Assembly (NCBI GenBank): GCA_902567855.1
Contig: CACFOQ010000006.1
Span: forward strand, 22,470-86,469
DNA length: 64,000 bases
From: an uncultured Alphaproteobacteria bacterium
GTDB lineage: Bacteria > Pseudomonadota > Alphaproteobacteria > HIMB59 > GCA-002718135
Reading direction: 5' to 3'
In this document: positions 21,424 to 30,158 of the stretch, piece after piece
Numbering within the stretch: the stretch's first letter is position 1
Layout: each line of letters begins with the position of its first letter
Made by a program: the position numbers and the translations under genes
The notes under the pieces: generated by a model
What the model was told of the DNA's origin: nothing
The model's database searches: none
Seen by the model: only the letters and a program-made list of their open reading frames with translations

Positions 21424-21477
21424 AATTTTCAGCCATGTTTAAAGATCGAATTTTATGTTGTCCAATTCAATATGAGG

Positions 21478-22455
21478 TTATTCGAGGAGTTTATTAATCT
21501 TATCTATTACATATTCAGCAGGAATAGAATCTATCTTGTTGTTTTTGCTAAATTTAGAAGCAGAAATAGTATGTATATTAATATTGGATGGAGTAAATTT
21601 TAAAGATTCTTTTGGGCCAAATAATTTGATTAGAGGACAATAACTAGTTGAAAGCATATGACTAATGCCACTATCATTACATAATGCAAACTTAAGATAT
21701 TTAGTTGAAGCAATAACAGTTTCAATATTAGAAAAATTTGAAATTAATTCTTCAGGAATTATTGCTTCTGGAAATTCATGAAGAATTTTTTCTCTTAAAT
21801 GCTTTTCTTCAGGTCCCAGAAATAAGACAGCTTTATAATTTTTATCTAAGAAATATTTTCCTACATTAATAAAATTCATTAAAGGCCATATTTTATTTTT
21901 CTCTCCTGCCCCAGGAGCAATTCCAAAATATTTTTGATCTTTCTTAAAAAATTTTTTTAAATTTAAATCTAGATCATCAGGTATCTTAATTTTAAAATTT
22001 TCTTCTATTTTGGACTTTTTAATTAAATCTAAAAGATCAAATAAATCATCTAAATAATATCTTCTTTTATTTTTTTTAATAAATTTTATAGATGAAAATA
22101 AACTATTAGCTGTAGCAGAAATAAATTGTCTATTTTTAATTCTTTTTAAGGCAATCGTTCTATAAAAAGATTTTTGAGTATCTAAAATATATTCATAAAA
22201 ACTATTTTCAAAATCATAATTTTTAGATACCTTCATCCAAAAAAAGGGGCTTAAATCTGCTTTCTCAATTATTTCATCTATATATTGTTCAGCTATAAAT
22301 TTTAATTTATCTCTATAAGCTGTTGAACCTTTATTGGTAACCCACACTAATTTATATTCAGGTAGTCTTTTTTTTATTTCATATAAAAGAGGTAATTTTA
22401 TAATTCCATCACCTATTTTTTCGCCGTTAGAAAATACTAATATTTTTTTTTCCAT
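21478..22455 (-). CDS. Glycosyltransferase family 9 (heptosyltransferase-like)
   Basis: Cytoplasmic GT-B glycosyltransferase, 325 residues. The N-terminal segment SNGEKIGDGIIKLPLL resembles the nucleotide-heptose transferase start. C-terminal markers are GIAPGAGEKNKIWP, a variant of the usual PGA motif, and the NDSGISHMLSTSYCP loop. It probably adds a sugar to lipopolysaccharide core or a related glycan. The sugar cannot be inferred. It stands alone between the permeases and tRNA-Phe. Confidence 0.8.
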   Translation of the reverse strand: MEKKILVFSNGEKIGDGIIKLPLLYEIKKRLPEYKLVWVTNKGSTAYRDKLKFIAEQYIDEIIEKADLSPFFWMKVSKNYDFENSFYEYILDTQKSFYRTIALKRIKNRQFISATANSLFSSIKFIKKNKRRYYLDDLFDLLDLIKKSKIEENFKIKIPDDLDLNLKKFFKKDQKYFGIAPGAGEKNKIWPLMNFINVGKYFLDKNYKAVLFLGPEEKHLREKILHEFPEAIIPEELISNFSNIETVIASTKYLKFALCNDSGISHMLSTSYCPLIKLFGPKESLKFTPSNINIHTISASKFSKNNKIDSIPAEYVIDKINKLLE

Positions 22456-22498
22456 ATAATACTATTACAATAAGAACTTATACTCATGTAAAAAAAGA

Positions 22499-22574
22499 TG
22501 GTGCCCAGACGTGGAATTGAACCACGGACACAAGGATTTTCAGTCCTTTGCTCTACCAACTGAGCTATCTGGGC
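22499..22574 (-). tRNA. tRNA-Phe (anticodon GAA)
   Basis: Minus-strand cloverleaf, 76 nt: acceptor GCCCAGA/TCTGGGC, D-arm AGCTCAGTTGGTAGAGC, anticodon loop with GAA, T-arm GGTTCAATTCC and an encoded CCA. Confidence 0.96.
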
Positions 22575-22638
22575 AAAAAAACTCGTGATAAATTGTTTTT
22601 TTAACTTATTCAATTATATTTTTATAATTTAAGATTAT

Positions 22639-22815
22639 TTATTCATTTAAATTTATATAATTTTCATCAGAAAGCCATTTCATCAAATCCAAATCACTAC
22701 ATTTTTTTGAACAAAAGGGTGAAAATTCATTAATAGATTTATTTTTACAAATCGGACATTTGGCTATTTTAGAGTGTTTCTTAGGCTTAGTAATTTTATT
22801 TTTTTTTACTTCCAT
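22639..22815 (-). CDS. yacG: Small zinc-binding protein YacG (DNA gyrase inhibitor family)
   Basis: A 58-residue protein that I translated directly from the minus strand. It has the YacG zinc knuckle: Cys20 and Cys23 (KCPIC), Cys35 and Cys39 ([11 protein letters not shown]), followed by [10 protein letters not shown]. In E. coli YacG binds GyrB and inhibits gyrase. It overlaps the infA stop by 10 bp, matching the infA-yacG association known in Alphaproteobacteria. The lysine-rich N-terminus is longer than average. Confidence 0.9.
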   Translation of the reverse strand: MEVKKNKITKPKKHSKIAKCPICKNKSINEFSPFCSKKCSDLDLMKWLSDENYINLNE

Positions 22816-23024
22816 CTAAACGTTATTCGGCCTTTTGTAAGATCATATGGCGTCATTTCAACGGTCACTTTATCTCCGGCTAATACTCTAATTCTATTTT
22901 TTCTCATTTTTCCAGATGAGTGAGCTAATATTTCATGATCATTTTGTAGTTTTACTTTAAACATCGCATTTGGAAGTAACTCTAATACTACTCCTTGAAA
23001 CTCAATTGATCCTTCTTTTGGCAT
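22806..23024 (-). CDS. infA: Translation initiation factor IF-1
   Basis: 72-residue S1/OB-fold protein that binds the ribosomal A site during initiation. Standard length. The core [24 protein letters not shown] and the C-terminal [13 protein letters not shown] match the family. It lies between hisD (33-bp gap) and yacG (overlapping). Confidence 0.96.
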   Translation of the reverse strand: MPKEGSIEFQGVVLELLPNAMFKVKLQNDHEILAHSSGKMRKNRIRVLAGDKVTVEMTPYDLTKGRITFRWK

Positions 23025-23057
23025 TAAAACTCCATAAATATTAAAATATCTATATAT

Positions 23058-24353
23058 TTATTTTTTATCATTTTGTCTAATTTTTACAGATAATTTATGA
23101 CCTTCAAGATTTTCAATATTTGCCATCTTAGCAACTTTAGAAGCATATTTTTGGTAGCCAGAAAAATTCATCTCAACTATTGAAGTTCTTTTCATAAAAT
23201 CCAAAACACCAAGGCCTGAAGAAAACTTAGCCGCTCCTGATGTAGGTAAAATATGATTTGTTCCAACAATATAATCACCAAAAACTTCTGATGAATATTT
23301 ACCTAAGAAAATAGCTCCAGCATTAATTACTTTCTTATAAATTTTATTTCGATCTTTATTTTGAAGATGTAAATGTTCAGGAGCAATATTGTTAATTATA
23401 TTATGACAATTTTTAAAATCATCTACTAAAATTATTAATCCATATGTATCAAGACTTTTTTTAATAGTATTCTTTTTTGGCAAATTAGTAATTAAATCCT
23501 TAATTGAAGATAGCACTTTATTTCCAAAATGCTTACTATCAGTTATTAATATTGATTGAGCTTTTTCATCATGCTCTGCTTGAGCAATTAAATCTGATGC
23601 AACCCATTTTGGATCATTTTTAGAATCTGCTACAACGACTATTTCAGAAGGACCTGCAATTAAATCAATACCAACATCTCCAAAAATTTGTTTTTTGGCA
23701 CTAGCTACATAAGCATTTCCAGGTCCAAATATCTTATTAACTGGTTTTATGCTTTCTGTTCCAAAAGCTAAAGCTGCAATAGAATGAGCTCCACCGATTT
23801 GGTAAATTTCACTTAATTTTAATTCATCAATTAAAGCTAGTATATATGGATTAATTTTATTTGATTTTGAAGGAGTCATAAGTACTATTCTTTTAACTCC
23901 AGAAACTTTAGCAGGAATAGCATTCATAATTAATGAAGAAGGATAGGACGCTAATCCTCCAGGAATGTAAAGGCCTGCCGATTGTATTGGAGTCCATTTA
24001 GAGCCTGTTTTGACTCCATGCTTTTTGATTTGAAAACTTTTAGGCATTTGTTTCTTATGAAAATTTGTAATATTGCGAATTGCAATTCTAAAAGCTTTTA
24101 ATATGTCGTTATCTATTTTATTTTTATAAGATTGTAAAACTTCTTTAGATAATAATATATTTTTTTTATTAATAGAAGATTTATCAAATTTTTTTGCATA
24201 TTTAAATAATGCTTTATCTCCATGAGATTTTACTTGTTGTATTATTTGATATACTTCACTATCTACTTTTGCAGAACTATTATGCGATCTTTTTTTTAAT
24301 AATAAATCAAGTTCCTTGTAAAATAATTTATTATTAATATTTAGAAATTTCAT
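23058..24353 (-). CDS. hisD: Histidinol dehydrogenase
   Basis: Zinc enzyme catalysing the last two oxidation steps of histidine synthesis. 431 residues, normal length. Family signatures include YIPGGLASYPSSLIMNAIPA, the GAHSIAALAFGT segment, FGPGNAYVASAKK and the metal-binding NHILPTSGAAKFSSGL. The start shares a base with the hisG stop, so hisG-hisD form a unit under the murA-side promoter. Confidence 0.96.
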   Translation of the reverse strand: MKFLNINNKLFYKELDLLLKKRSHNSSAKVDSEVYQIIQQVKSHGDKALFKYAKKFDKSSINKKNILLSKEVLQSYKNKIDNDILKAFRIAIRNITNFHKKQMPKSFQIKKHGVKTGSKWTPIQSAGLYIPGGLASYPSSLIMNAIPAKVSGVKRIVLMTPSKSNKINPYILALIDELKLSEIYQIGGAHSIAALAFGTESIKPVNKIFGPGNAYVASAKKQIFGDVGIDLIAGPSEIVVVADSKNDPKWVASDLIAQAEHDEKAQSILITDSKHFGNKVLSSIKDLITNLPKKNTIKKSLDTYGLIILVDDFKNCHNIINNIAPEHLHLQNKDRNKIYKKVINAGAIFLGKYSSEVFGDYIVGTNHILPTSGAAKFSSGLGVLDFMKRTSIVEMNFSGYQKYASKVAKMANIENLEGHKLSVKIRQNDKK

Positions 24354-25000
24354 TAAATAATATTTTCTATTTCATTAATAATAGACTCAATTTTTTTGGT
24401 TTCTGTTTTATATGCTGATCTGTTAATAATTAATTTAGACTCAACATCAATAATCTTTTCTACTTCTTTTAAGCCATTTTCTTTTAAAGTTTTGCCTGAA
24501 GAAACTAAATCAACAATTCTTCTGCACATAGATAAGGAAGGAGCCAATTCCATTGATCCATTAAGTTTTATTGTTTCTACCTGTATACTTTTAGATGCAA
24601 AAAATTTCTTAGAAAGATTTGGATATTTTGTAGCTATTCGAATATTACTCCAAGTTGATGGATCTTCTTTGTTAATAAGTTTTAGAGGAGCTGCCACAGA
24701 AAGTCTGCAATGACCTATATTTAATTTTAAAGGTGCATAAACTTCAGAATAAGAAAACTCTTGAATAATATCATCTCCGGCTATGCCTATTTGAGCAGCA
24801 CCAAAGGCAACAAAAGTGCAAACATCAAAAGCCCTAACTTTAATATATTTAATATTCTTTTTTTTTGATTCAAAAGTTAGTTTTCTTGTTTTAGAATCAA
24901 ATAGTAAAGGATCAGGAGCAAAAGAAGTTTTGTTTAAAATCTTTTCTGATTCTTCAATTATTCTACCCCGTGGTACAGCTATAATAATATCTTTTTTCAT
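24353..25000 (-). CDS. hisG: ATP phosphoribosyltransferase, short form (HisGs)
   Basis: First enzyme of histidine synthesis. At 215 residues it lacks the C-terminal regulatory domain of long HisG. It starts with the AVPRGRIIEES motif and carries the GIAGDDII loop. Short HisG enzymes known so far need the HisZ regulatory partner, and no hisZ is present in this window. It lies 50 bp downstream of murA and overlaps hisD. Confidence 0.93.
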   Translation of the reverse strand: MKKDIIIAVPRGRIIEESEKILNKTSFAPDPLLFDSKTRKLTFESKKKNIKYIKVRAFDVCTFVAFGAAQIGIAGDDIIQEFSYSEVYAPLKLNIGHCRLSVAAPLKLINKEDPSTWSNIRIATKYPNLSKKFFASKSIQVETIKLNGSMELAPSLSMCRRIVDLVSSGKTLKENGLKEVEKIIDVESKLIINRSAYKTETKKIESIINEIENII

Positions 25001-25050
25001 AATAAATTTAGCTCGTTTTATACTTGTATATAAAAACTTCTATAAAAATT

Positions 25051-26304
25051 TTATTTTTCTCTTTTTATGATGGGTCCATAAATACCAAGAGTTTCCTCAA
25101 TTTTTTCATATCCCCTATCTAAATGATAAACTCTATTTACTGTAGTCTCCCCTTTTGCACATAGACCTGCAAGTACTAAACTAACACTAGCTCGTAAATC
25201 ACTAGCCATTACTTGAGCTCCTTTAAATTGCTTATTCCCTTCTATAAATGCTGTATCTTTTTTAATTTTTATATTTGCTCCCAATCTATTTAATTCAGAT
25301 ACATGCATGAATCTATTTTCAAAAATTTTTTCTTTAATTGTAGAAGGTCCATCTGCCATACACATTAAAGCCATTATTTGAGCCTGGAGATCAGTTGGGA
25401 AACCTGGATAAGGAGCTGTTTCTATATTAATACCTATTATTTTTTTTGAAGGTAATATTGTAATATCGTTATCATTAACAATTAAATTGGCTTTCATTTT
25501 TATTAGGGTTTGAATTAAAGATTCTAGATATTTAGGCTTAATATTTTTAACAGTAAATTTTTTATTAATCATAACTGCAGCCAAAATATATGTACCTGCA
25601 ACTATTCTATCAAACATAATATCATAACTTGAATCATGTAATTGATTCACTCCTTCAATGTTAATTGTATTAGTTCCATGCCCAATAATTTTTGCACCCA
25701 TAGAATTAAGACACTCGCCTAAATCTATTATCTCTGGTTCCTTTGCTGCATTATTAATTATTGTTTTCCCTTTTGCTAAAATTGCTGCCATTATTACATT
25801 TTCAGTTGCCCCTACACTTGGAAATGGTAAGTCAATTATATTTCCAATTAATTCATTTTTAACTAATCCACTTATAAAACCATTTTCAATTTCAAAATTA
25901 ATACCTAATTTATTCAAACTATTTAAATGAATATCAATTGGTCTAGTACCGATTGAGCATCCTCCTGGTAACGAAATCTTAGCTTGTTTAAAACGAGCAA
26001 GTAAAGGGCCCAAAACTAAAATAGATGCTCTCATTTTTCTAACTAAATCATAATCTGCAATATTATTTTTTAAATCTTTAGCGTTCAAAGTAAGTTTAGA
26101 ATCATTTTCATTTATTTTTACGCCAAAACTTTCCAATAATAGTATCATGGATTTTACATCTTGCAGCTTTGGAATATTAGTAAGATTTAAATTTTTTTCA
26201 CTCAGTAAAGATGCTATTAATATTGGAAGCGATGCATTTTTAGATCCAGGAATATCTATTGAACCAAATAGATCAGATTCTCCTTGGATAATTAATTTAT
26301 CCAT
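25051..26304 (-). CDS. murA: UDP-N-acetylglucosamine 1-carboxyvinyltransferase
   Basis: First committed peptidoglycan step: transfers enolpyruvate from PEP to UDP-GlcNAc. 417 residues. The catalytic cysteine is kept as Cys116 in GGCSIGTRP, so classical fosfomycin chemistry applies. GSKNASLPIL at the N-terminus and GFPTDLQAQ are typical. A small basic ORF overlaps its start. The murA-hisG-hisD-infA-yacG order is a reduced version of a common alphaproteobacterial cluster. Confidence 0.96.
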   Translation of the reverse strand: MDKLIIQGESDLFGSIDIPGSKNASLPILIASLLSEKNLNLTNIPKLQDVKSMILLLESFGVKINENDSKLTLNAKDLKNNIADYDLVRKMRASILVLGPLLARFKQAKISLPGGCSIGTRPIDIHLNSLNKLGINFEIENGFISGLVKNELIGNIIDLPFPSVGATENVIMAAILAKGKTIINNAAKEPEIIDLGECLNSMGAKIIGHGTNTINIEGVNQLHDSSYDIMFDRIVAGTYILAAVMINKKFTVKNIKPKYLESLIQTLIKMKANLIVNDNDITILPSKKIIGINIETAPYPGFPTDLQAQIMALMCMADGPSTIKEKIFENRFMHVSELNRLGANIKIKKDTAFIEGNKQFKGAQVMASDLRASVSLVLAGLCAKGETTVNRVYHLDRGYEKIEETLGIYGPIIKREK

Positions 26305-26437
26305 TTTTTATCTTCTTAGTATTTTTCTTTCTTTTTATTAAATTCATCTTCATTTTTTCTTCTAATTTTTTAATTCGTAACTTTGTTAATGCCTCTTTAT
26401 GTTTAGATTTAGATGATATATCTTTATTTTTAGTCAT
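26297..26437 (-). CDS. Small lysine-rich hypothetical protein upstream of murA
   Basis: Unrecognised 46-residue ORF read directly from the sequence. It starts with ATG at 26437 and overlaps the murA start by eight bases. The product is very basic, with 20 lysines and a predicted helix centred on LTKLRIKKLEEKMKM. The overlap suggests translational coupling to murA, though it could also be chance in AT-rich DNA. No function is proposed. Confidence 0.4.
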   Translation of the reverse strand: MTKNKDISSKSKHKEALTKLRIKKLEEKMKMNLIKRKKNTKKIKNG

Positions 26438-26493
26438 AATATGAGTTGGCAAATTACAATAAAATATTTAGAATTATATAAAAAGGACATATC

Positions 26494-26700
26494 ATGAATG
26501 AAGATAATTTAAATATGGAAATTAGAAAATTTCTAAAAAAAGTAGGAATTACATCTCAAAGAATATTAGAAAATGAAATTAATTTAGCTGACAAAAAAGG
26601 GTTAATTAAATCAGGAAATTCTATTGATATTCAGATGCAACTAAAAATAGAATCTATTGGATTAGCAAATACAATTTCTGGAAAGATCAATATAGAATAA
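26494..26700 (+). CDS. DUF6494-like small protein
   Basis: 68-residue protein resembling the DUF6494 family from Rhodospirillales and relatives, in particular MNEDNLNMEIRKFLKKVGIT followed by an alternating beta-like C-terminus ending in GKINIE. Function unknown. It has a clear AAAAGGA Shine-Dalgarno sequence before the ATG. It is divergent from the murA unit and convergent with the exporter gene. Confidence 0.75.
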   Translation: MNEDNLNMEIRKFLKKVGITSQRILENEINLADKKGLIKSGNSIDIQMQLKIESIGLANTISGKINIE

Positions 26701-26722
26701 CAAAACTTTATTTTTAGATCAT

Positions 26723-27886
26723 TTATTCAAAAAAATACATATATCCATATGCAACTAATATAGCTGGTATGGCACTATACAACGTAGCAATTATTGCAGC
26801 TTTAGGAGCTAGCGCTATAGCTGGGAAAAGGGCATCTCCATCATTTGAAATTGCATTTCCGATTTCTGCTGAAAAAGGTATAAATCCATTAAGATAAAAA
26901 GTTGCAACAACAACTTGAGGGCCACAACCAGGAAGAAAGCCAAACAAAATTGCAATTAATGGAACAAATGGGAGCCAAATATTAAAAAAAACTTTTAAAT
27001 CTATTGAGGAAAAAAACATAAAAATTTCAAAAACTAAAAAACCACAAATTACCCAAGTTGAAACAAAATTTGTTGTATCAACTACTCTTGATAATAAACC
27101 TCTTGATTTATCAGTTGAGCATTGAAAATCACTTAGAGGATTTAATGACCACATAAAAATTGATAAAATTGCACCAGCTGAGCCAATTATTGGTAATAAA
27201 CTTATTTTATCTGATATAATTAAATATTCAGAAATATTGATTTGAAAAGCAACTAAAATTCCCACTATGAAACCTGGTAAAAAAATAGCCAGCCAAATAA
27301 AATTAAATTTAGAAACAAATGTTTTATCTAATTTTTCAGAAATTTTAATTTTAGAAGTAGGATTAATTAAATAATTAGAACCATGGATAATATCTATAAT
27401 ATAACCACTTATAATTCCTACTATAGCACCAATAACAAATATCAAAATACCAGTGCTTGGTTCGATGGCCAATATTAAAAATGCAGCATCCCCCATTGTT
27501 GCAGTTAAAACTGCTACTAAAGAACCAAAACCTATTCTTCCTTGAATATATTGTGTAACAACAATAATTGCACCGCCGCATCCTGGTAGAGCACCAAGAA
27601 TAGCAGCAATTGGAACATGAATTTTTTTAGTTTTAATTAGAAATGAGGCAATATCAAATTTTGTTAAACTATCTAAGCCTATAAAAATAAATAATGTAAA
27701 ACCTACAAAAACTGAAACTTGTAAATAAGCATCAGTCATTGATTCTCTGATTATAATACCAAATTCACCAGGTTGAAAAGCACATGCTAAAATTATTAAT
27801 CCAAAAAAAGATTTTTTTAATAATCTACCATCATTTGCTAAAGCAATATTACCTCTATCTTTAATGGCATTAAAAAGTGCATTCAT
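26723..27886 (-). CDS. Putative 10-TM manganese/heavy-metal exporter (ArsP_2-like)
   Basis: 387-residue polytopic membrane protein with about ten helices in two similar halves. Each half has a proline-glycine-cysteine motif: ALPGCGGA near residue 99 and FLPGCGPQ near residue 322. This fits the family annotated as putative 10TM heavy-metal exporter or putative manganese transporter. It is divergent from an MntR-type regulator, and a palindrome lies between them, so metal-dependent control, most likely by manganese, is inferred. Direction of transport is unproven. Confidence 0.75.
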   Translation of the reverse strand: MNALFNAIKDRGNIALANDGRLLKKSFFGLIILACAFQPGEFGIIIRESMTDAYLQVSVFVGFTLFIFIGLDSLTKFDIASFLIKTKKIHVPIAAILGALPGCGGAIIVVTQYIQGRIGFGSLVAVLTATMGDAAFLILAIEPSTGILIFVIGAIVGIISGYIIDIIHGSNYLINPTSKIKISEKLDKTFVSKFNFIWLAIFLPGFIVGILVAFQINISEYLIISDKISLLPIIGSAGAILSIFMWSLNPLSDFQCSTDKSRGLLSRVVDTTNFVSTWVICGFLVFEIFMFFSSIDLKVFFNIWLPFVPLIAILFGFLPGCGPQVVVATFYLNGFIPFSAEIGNAISNDGDALFPAIALAPKAAIIATLYSAIPAILVAYGYMYFFE

Positions 27887-27924
27887 ATAAATTCCTCAAT
27901 TAATATACATATATAGCTAATATT

Positions 27925-27940
27925 TATAGCTATGGCTATA
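27925..27940. promoter_or_regulatory. Candidate MntR operator in the divergent intergenic region
   Basis: Perfect inverted repeat TATAGC-TATG-GCTATA midway between the exporter and mntR starts. A further TAGCTA lies about 10 bp to its left. Position and symmetry suit a DtxR/MntR-family dimer; no binding evidence exists here. Confidence 0.5.
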
Positions 27941-27984
27941 TTTATTCTTAATGAAAAAATATCAAAAATAAGGTATTAAAAAGC

Positions 27985-28380
27985 ATGTCTTTTACAAAAG
28001 TAAGAAATGCACATAAAACTGAGAATACAGAGGATTACCTTGAACTCATAGCCGAATTATTAAATAGAAATGGAGAAGCTCGTATTGTTGATATAGCTAA
28101 TGCTCTGGATATTGCCCAGGCCACTGCTAATAAGACGATTAAAAGACTTCATTCACAAGGTTTTATAAAAAAAGAACCTTACAGGTCTATATTTCTTACA
28201 GTTAAGGGTCAAAAGATAGCAAGTATATCAAAAAAAAGACATAACATAGTTTACAATTTTTTGATAAATCTTGGTTTAGATCAAAAAGTAGCTGCAGCCG
28301 ATGCTGAAGGGATTGAGCATCATGTTAGTAATAAAACATTGATGAAAATGCAAAAGTTTAACAAAATTAAAAATTTATAA
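27985..28380 (+). CDS. mntR: MntR-like metalloregulator (DtxR family)
   Basis: 131-residue DtxR-family transcription factor. It begins with KTENTEDYLELIAELL and an N-terminal winged helix (ARIVDIANALDIAQATANKTIKRLHSQGFI). A short dimerisation/metal domain follows, with AAADAEGIEHHVS holding likely ligands. This matches the proteobacterial MntR type that senses Mn(II). It is divergent from the 10-TM exporter, its probable target. Confidence 0.85.
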   Translation: MSFTKVRNAHKTENTEDYLELIAELLNRNGEARIVDIANALDIAQATANKTIKRLHSQGFIKKEPYRSIFLTVKGQKIASISKKRHNIVYNFLINLGLDQKVAAADAEGIEHHVSNKTLMKMQKFNKIKNL

Positions 28381-28391
28381 TTAATAAATAA

Positions 28392-28428
28392 AAAAAGAAG
28401 GGATAACGGCGTCTTACCCCTTCTTTTT
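28392..28428 (+). terminator. Rho-independent terminator of mntR
   Basis: Stem AAAAAGAAGGG (28392-28402) with CCCTTCTTTTT (28418-28428), 15-nt loop, located 12 bp after the mntR stop. A U-run forms the 3' arm. Confidence 0.8.
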
Positions 28429-28507
28429 AAAATGGTTTAGGATAGAAGATAAACCAAGTGAATAATATCCGATTCTCTATTTTTAAACAAATTTATAAAA
28501 AAGTTTA

Positions 28508-29131
28508 TTAAATCTTTTTTAATAATCCTATCTTAATTTTAATTTTATTATTAAAATCTTTGTTTTTAGGCAAATATAGCAATTTTCTTGATATAAATAT
28601 ATTTTGCCATTTATTAGATAAATCACTTAAAATTTTATCAAAATTTTGTTTCTGCCATAAATCTACTCTATGAGAAAATATAAAAAATCCTGATTTTTTA
28701 GTTATATTACTAACTTTTAGTAATAATTTTTGAGGATTGTTATTATACGTGAGTGAACCAATGCATGTAATGAGATTATATTTTTTCTTAAAAATAAAAT
28801 TCTTGTTAAAATCACTAACAAATAACCTTTTGTATACTTTCTTTAATTTAGCATGAGATAAAGATTTTGTTGAAATATCTGCGCCATCAATAGATGATTT
28901 TGGATAAATTTTTTTTAATTCTTTACCAAATAAACCAGTTCCACATGCTAAATCTAATATTTCATTTGGATTTTTATTGAGGAATTTTTTTAGAATTTTA
29001 GAGGAAGATTTTGGTGCATGATAATTCCATTGATTTAAAACTTTATCATAATCTTTAGACCATTCATCATAATATTTTTTCGTTTTAACACTAGTTCCAA
29101 TTCCATTAATAAGAGCGTTATATTTAATCAT
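28508..29131 (-). CDS. Class I SAM-dependent methyltransferase
   Basis: 207-residue Rossmann-fold methyltransferase with motif I EILDLACGTGLFG near residue 56 and a downstream acidic SIDGADIS. Substrate unknown. It overlaps the nitrilase gene by eight bases, a pairing that recurs in Alphaproteobacteria. Both probably act in cytosolic metabolite repair or quinone-like methylation, but that is only an inference from neighbourhood. Confidence 0.8.
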   Translation of the reverse strand: MIKYNALINGIGTSVKTKKYYDEWSKDYDKVLNQWNYHAPKSSSKILKKFLNKNPNEILDLACGTGLFGKELKKIYPKSSIDGADISTKSLSHAKLKKVYKRLFVSDFNKNFIFKKKYNLITCIGSLTYNNNPQKLLLKVSNITKKSGFFIFSHRVDLWQKQNFDKILSDLSNKWQNIFISRKLLYLPKNKDFNNKIKIKIGLLKKI

Positions 29132-29930
29132 TATAAATTGATGGAACTCTTTTTCTAACTCTATTAATTTCTTTTAAATCAATAGTCGTATTAATAATCT
29201 TAGTTTTTGATAAAGCATGATTTAATTTGATCCCCCAAGGATTAAATATAATAGAGTTACCATAAGTTTTTCTACCAGAATGATGTGAACCACACATGTT
29301 TGTAGCAACAATATAAACAGAATTCTCAATAGCTCTTGCTCTTACTAAAGTATTCCAATGGGCCTCACCTGTAGGAACAGTAAATGCAGCAGGTATTAAT
29401 ATGATTTCAGCACCTTTTTTAGCAAGATATCTATATAAATCAGGAAATCTTAGATCATAACAAATAGTCAATCCTATTTTGACATTTTTAATTTTACTCA
29501 AAACTTTTCTTTTCCCTTTAATAAAAAAATGAGATTCTCTATGTGTTTCTCTAGAACTAATATTTACATCAAACAAATGTATTTTATCATAGGTAGATTT
29601 AATTTTTCCATTATTATCAATTAATATTGATCGATTAACTAACTTTTTATTTTCTTTTAACTTAAGTAATAAAGAGCCAATATTAATAAAAACTTTATTT
29701 TGCTTAGCAAAAATTTTGGCTTTTTTGATAATTGGACAATTATATTGGTAAGTAGAATTATTTATTAAATACTTTTTATCATGAGTTATAATATTGCTAC
29801 ATTCAGGAGTGCAAATTAAATCAGGTTTAAATTTTAAAGTTTTTTGAAAAAGTTTTTCCAATAAAAATGCATTTTCTAATGGCGTATCTTTAGCTTCGAA
29901 TTGTATTTGTGATATTTTAAACTTATTCAT
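29124..29930 (-). CDS. Carbon-nitrogen hydrolase (Nit1-like, probable deaminated-glutathione amidase)
   Basis: Nitrilase-superfamily amidase of 268 residues with the catalytic triad Glu43 (TPECSN), Lys116 (YDKIHLF) and Cys157 (TICYDLRFP). YDKIHLFDV and the NTLVRARAIEN segment point to the Nit1 branch, which repairs deaminated glutathione. Substrate assignment is inference. It is the first gene of a two-gene unit with the methyltransferase. Confidence 0.8.
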   Translation of the reverse strand: MNKFKISQIQFEAKDTPLENAFLLEKLFQKTLKFKPDLICTPECSNIITHDKKYLINNSTYQYNCPIIKKAKIFAKQNKVFINIGSLLLKLKENKKLVNRSILIDNNGKIKSTYDKIHLFDVNISSRETHRESHFFIKGKRKVLSKIKNVKIGLTICYDLRFPDLYRYLAKKGAEIILIPAAFTVPTGEAHWNTLVRARAIENSVYIVATNMCGSHHSGRKTYGNSIIFNPWGIKLNHALSKTKIINTTIDLKEINRVRKRVPSIYND

Positions 29931-29953
29931 ATACTTAATAACATTTAAAAATC

Positions 29954-30118
29954 TTAACTATCTTTTCTAAAAAAGGGTATCAAAAAAATTATACATGCTA
30001 CTAAAAAAAAAATACTACCGAACATACTCCAAAAATTTCCTAAGCTAGATATCAAGAACCCTATTGCCGAAACTATAAATAATATCCATCCAAGGATGTT
30101 AATTTGTCTATTATTCAT
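29954..30118 (-). CDS. Small two-helix membrane protein
   Basis: 54-residue ORF read from the minus strand. It has two hydrophobic segments, ILGWILFIVSAIGFLISS and FGSIFFLVACIIFLIPFF. Similar short GWILFIVSA proteins are widespread and uncharacterised in Alphaproteobacteria. It lies between the ABC-F gene and the nitrilase on the same strand. Function unknown. Confidence 0.6.
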   Translation of the reverse strand: MNNRQINILGWILFIVSAIGFLISSLGNFWSMFGSIFFLVACIIFLIPFFRKDS

Positions 30119-30158
30119 AAATAATTAAATTAATATTATTTATAAAAATTCGCAAACA

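Noticed and set aside
27375..27581. Minus-strand Cys- and aromatic-rich 68-codon frame
   Set aside because: Frame-shifted shadow inside the 10-TM exporter gene; composition is an artefact of AT-rich membrane-protein DNA.
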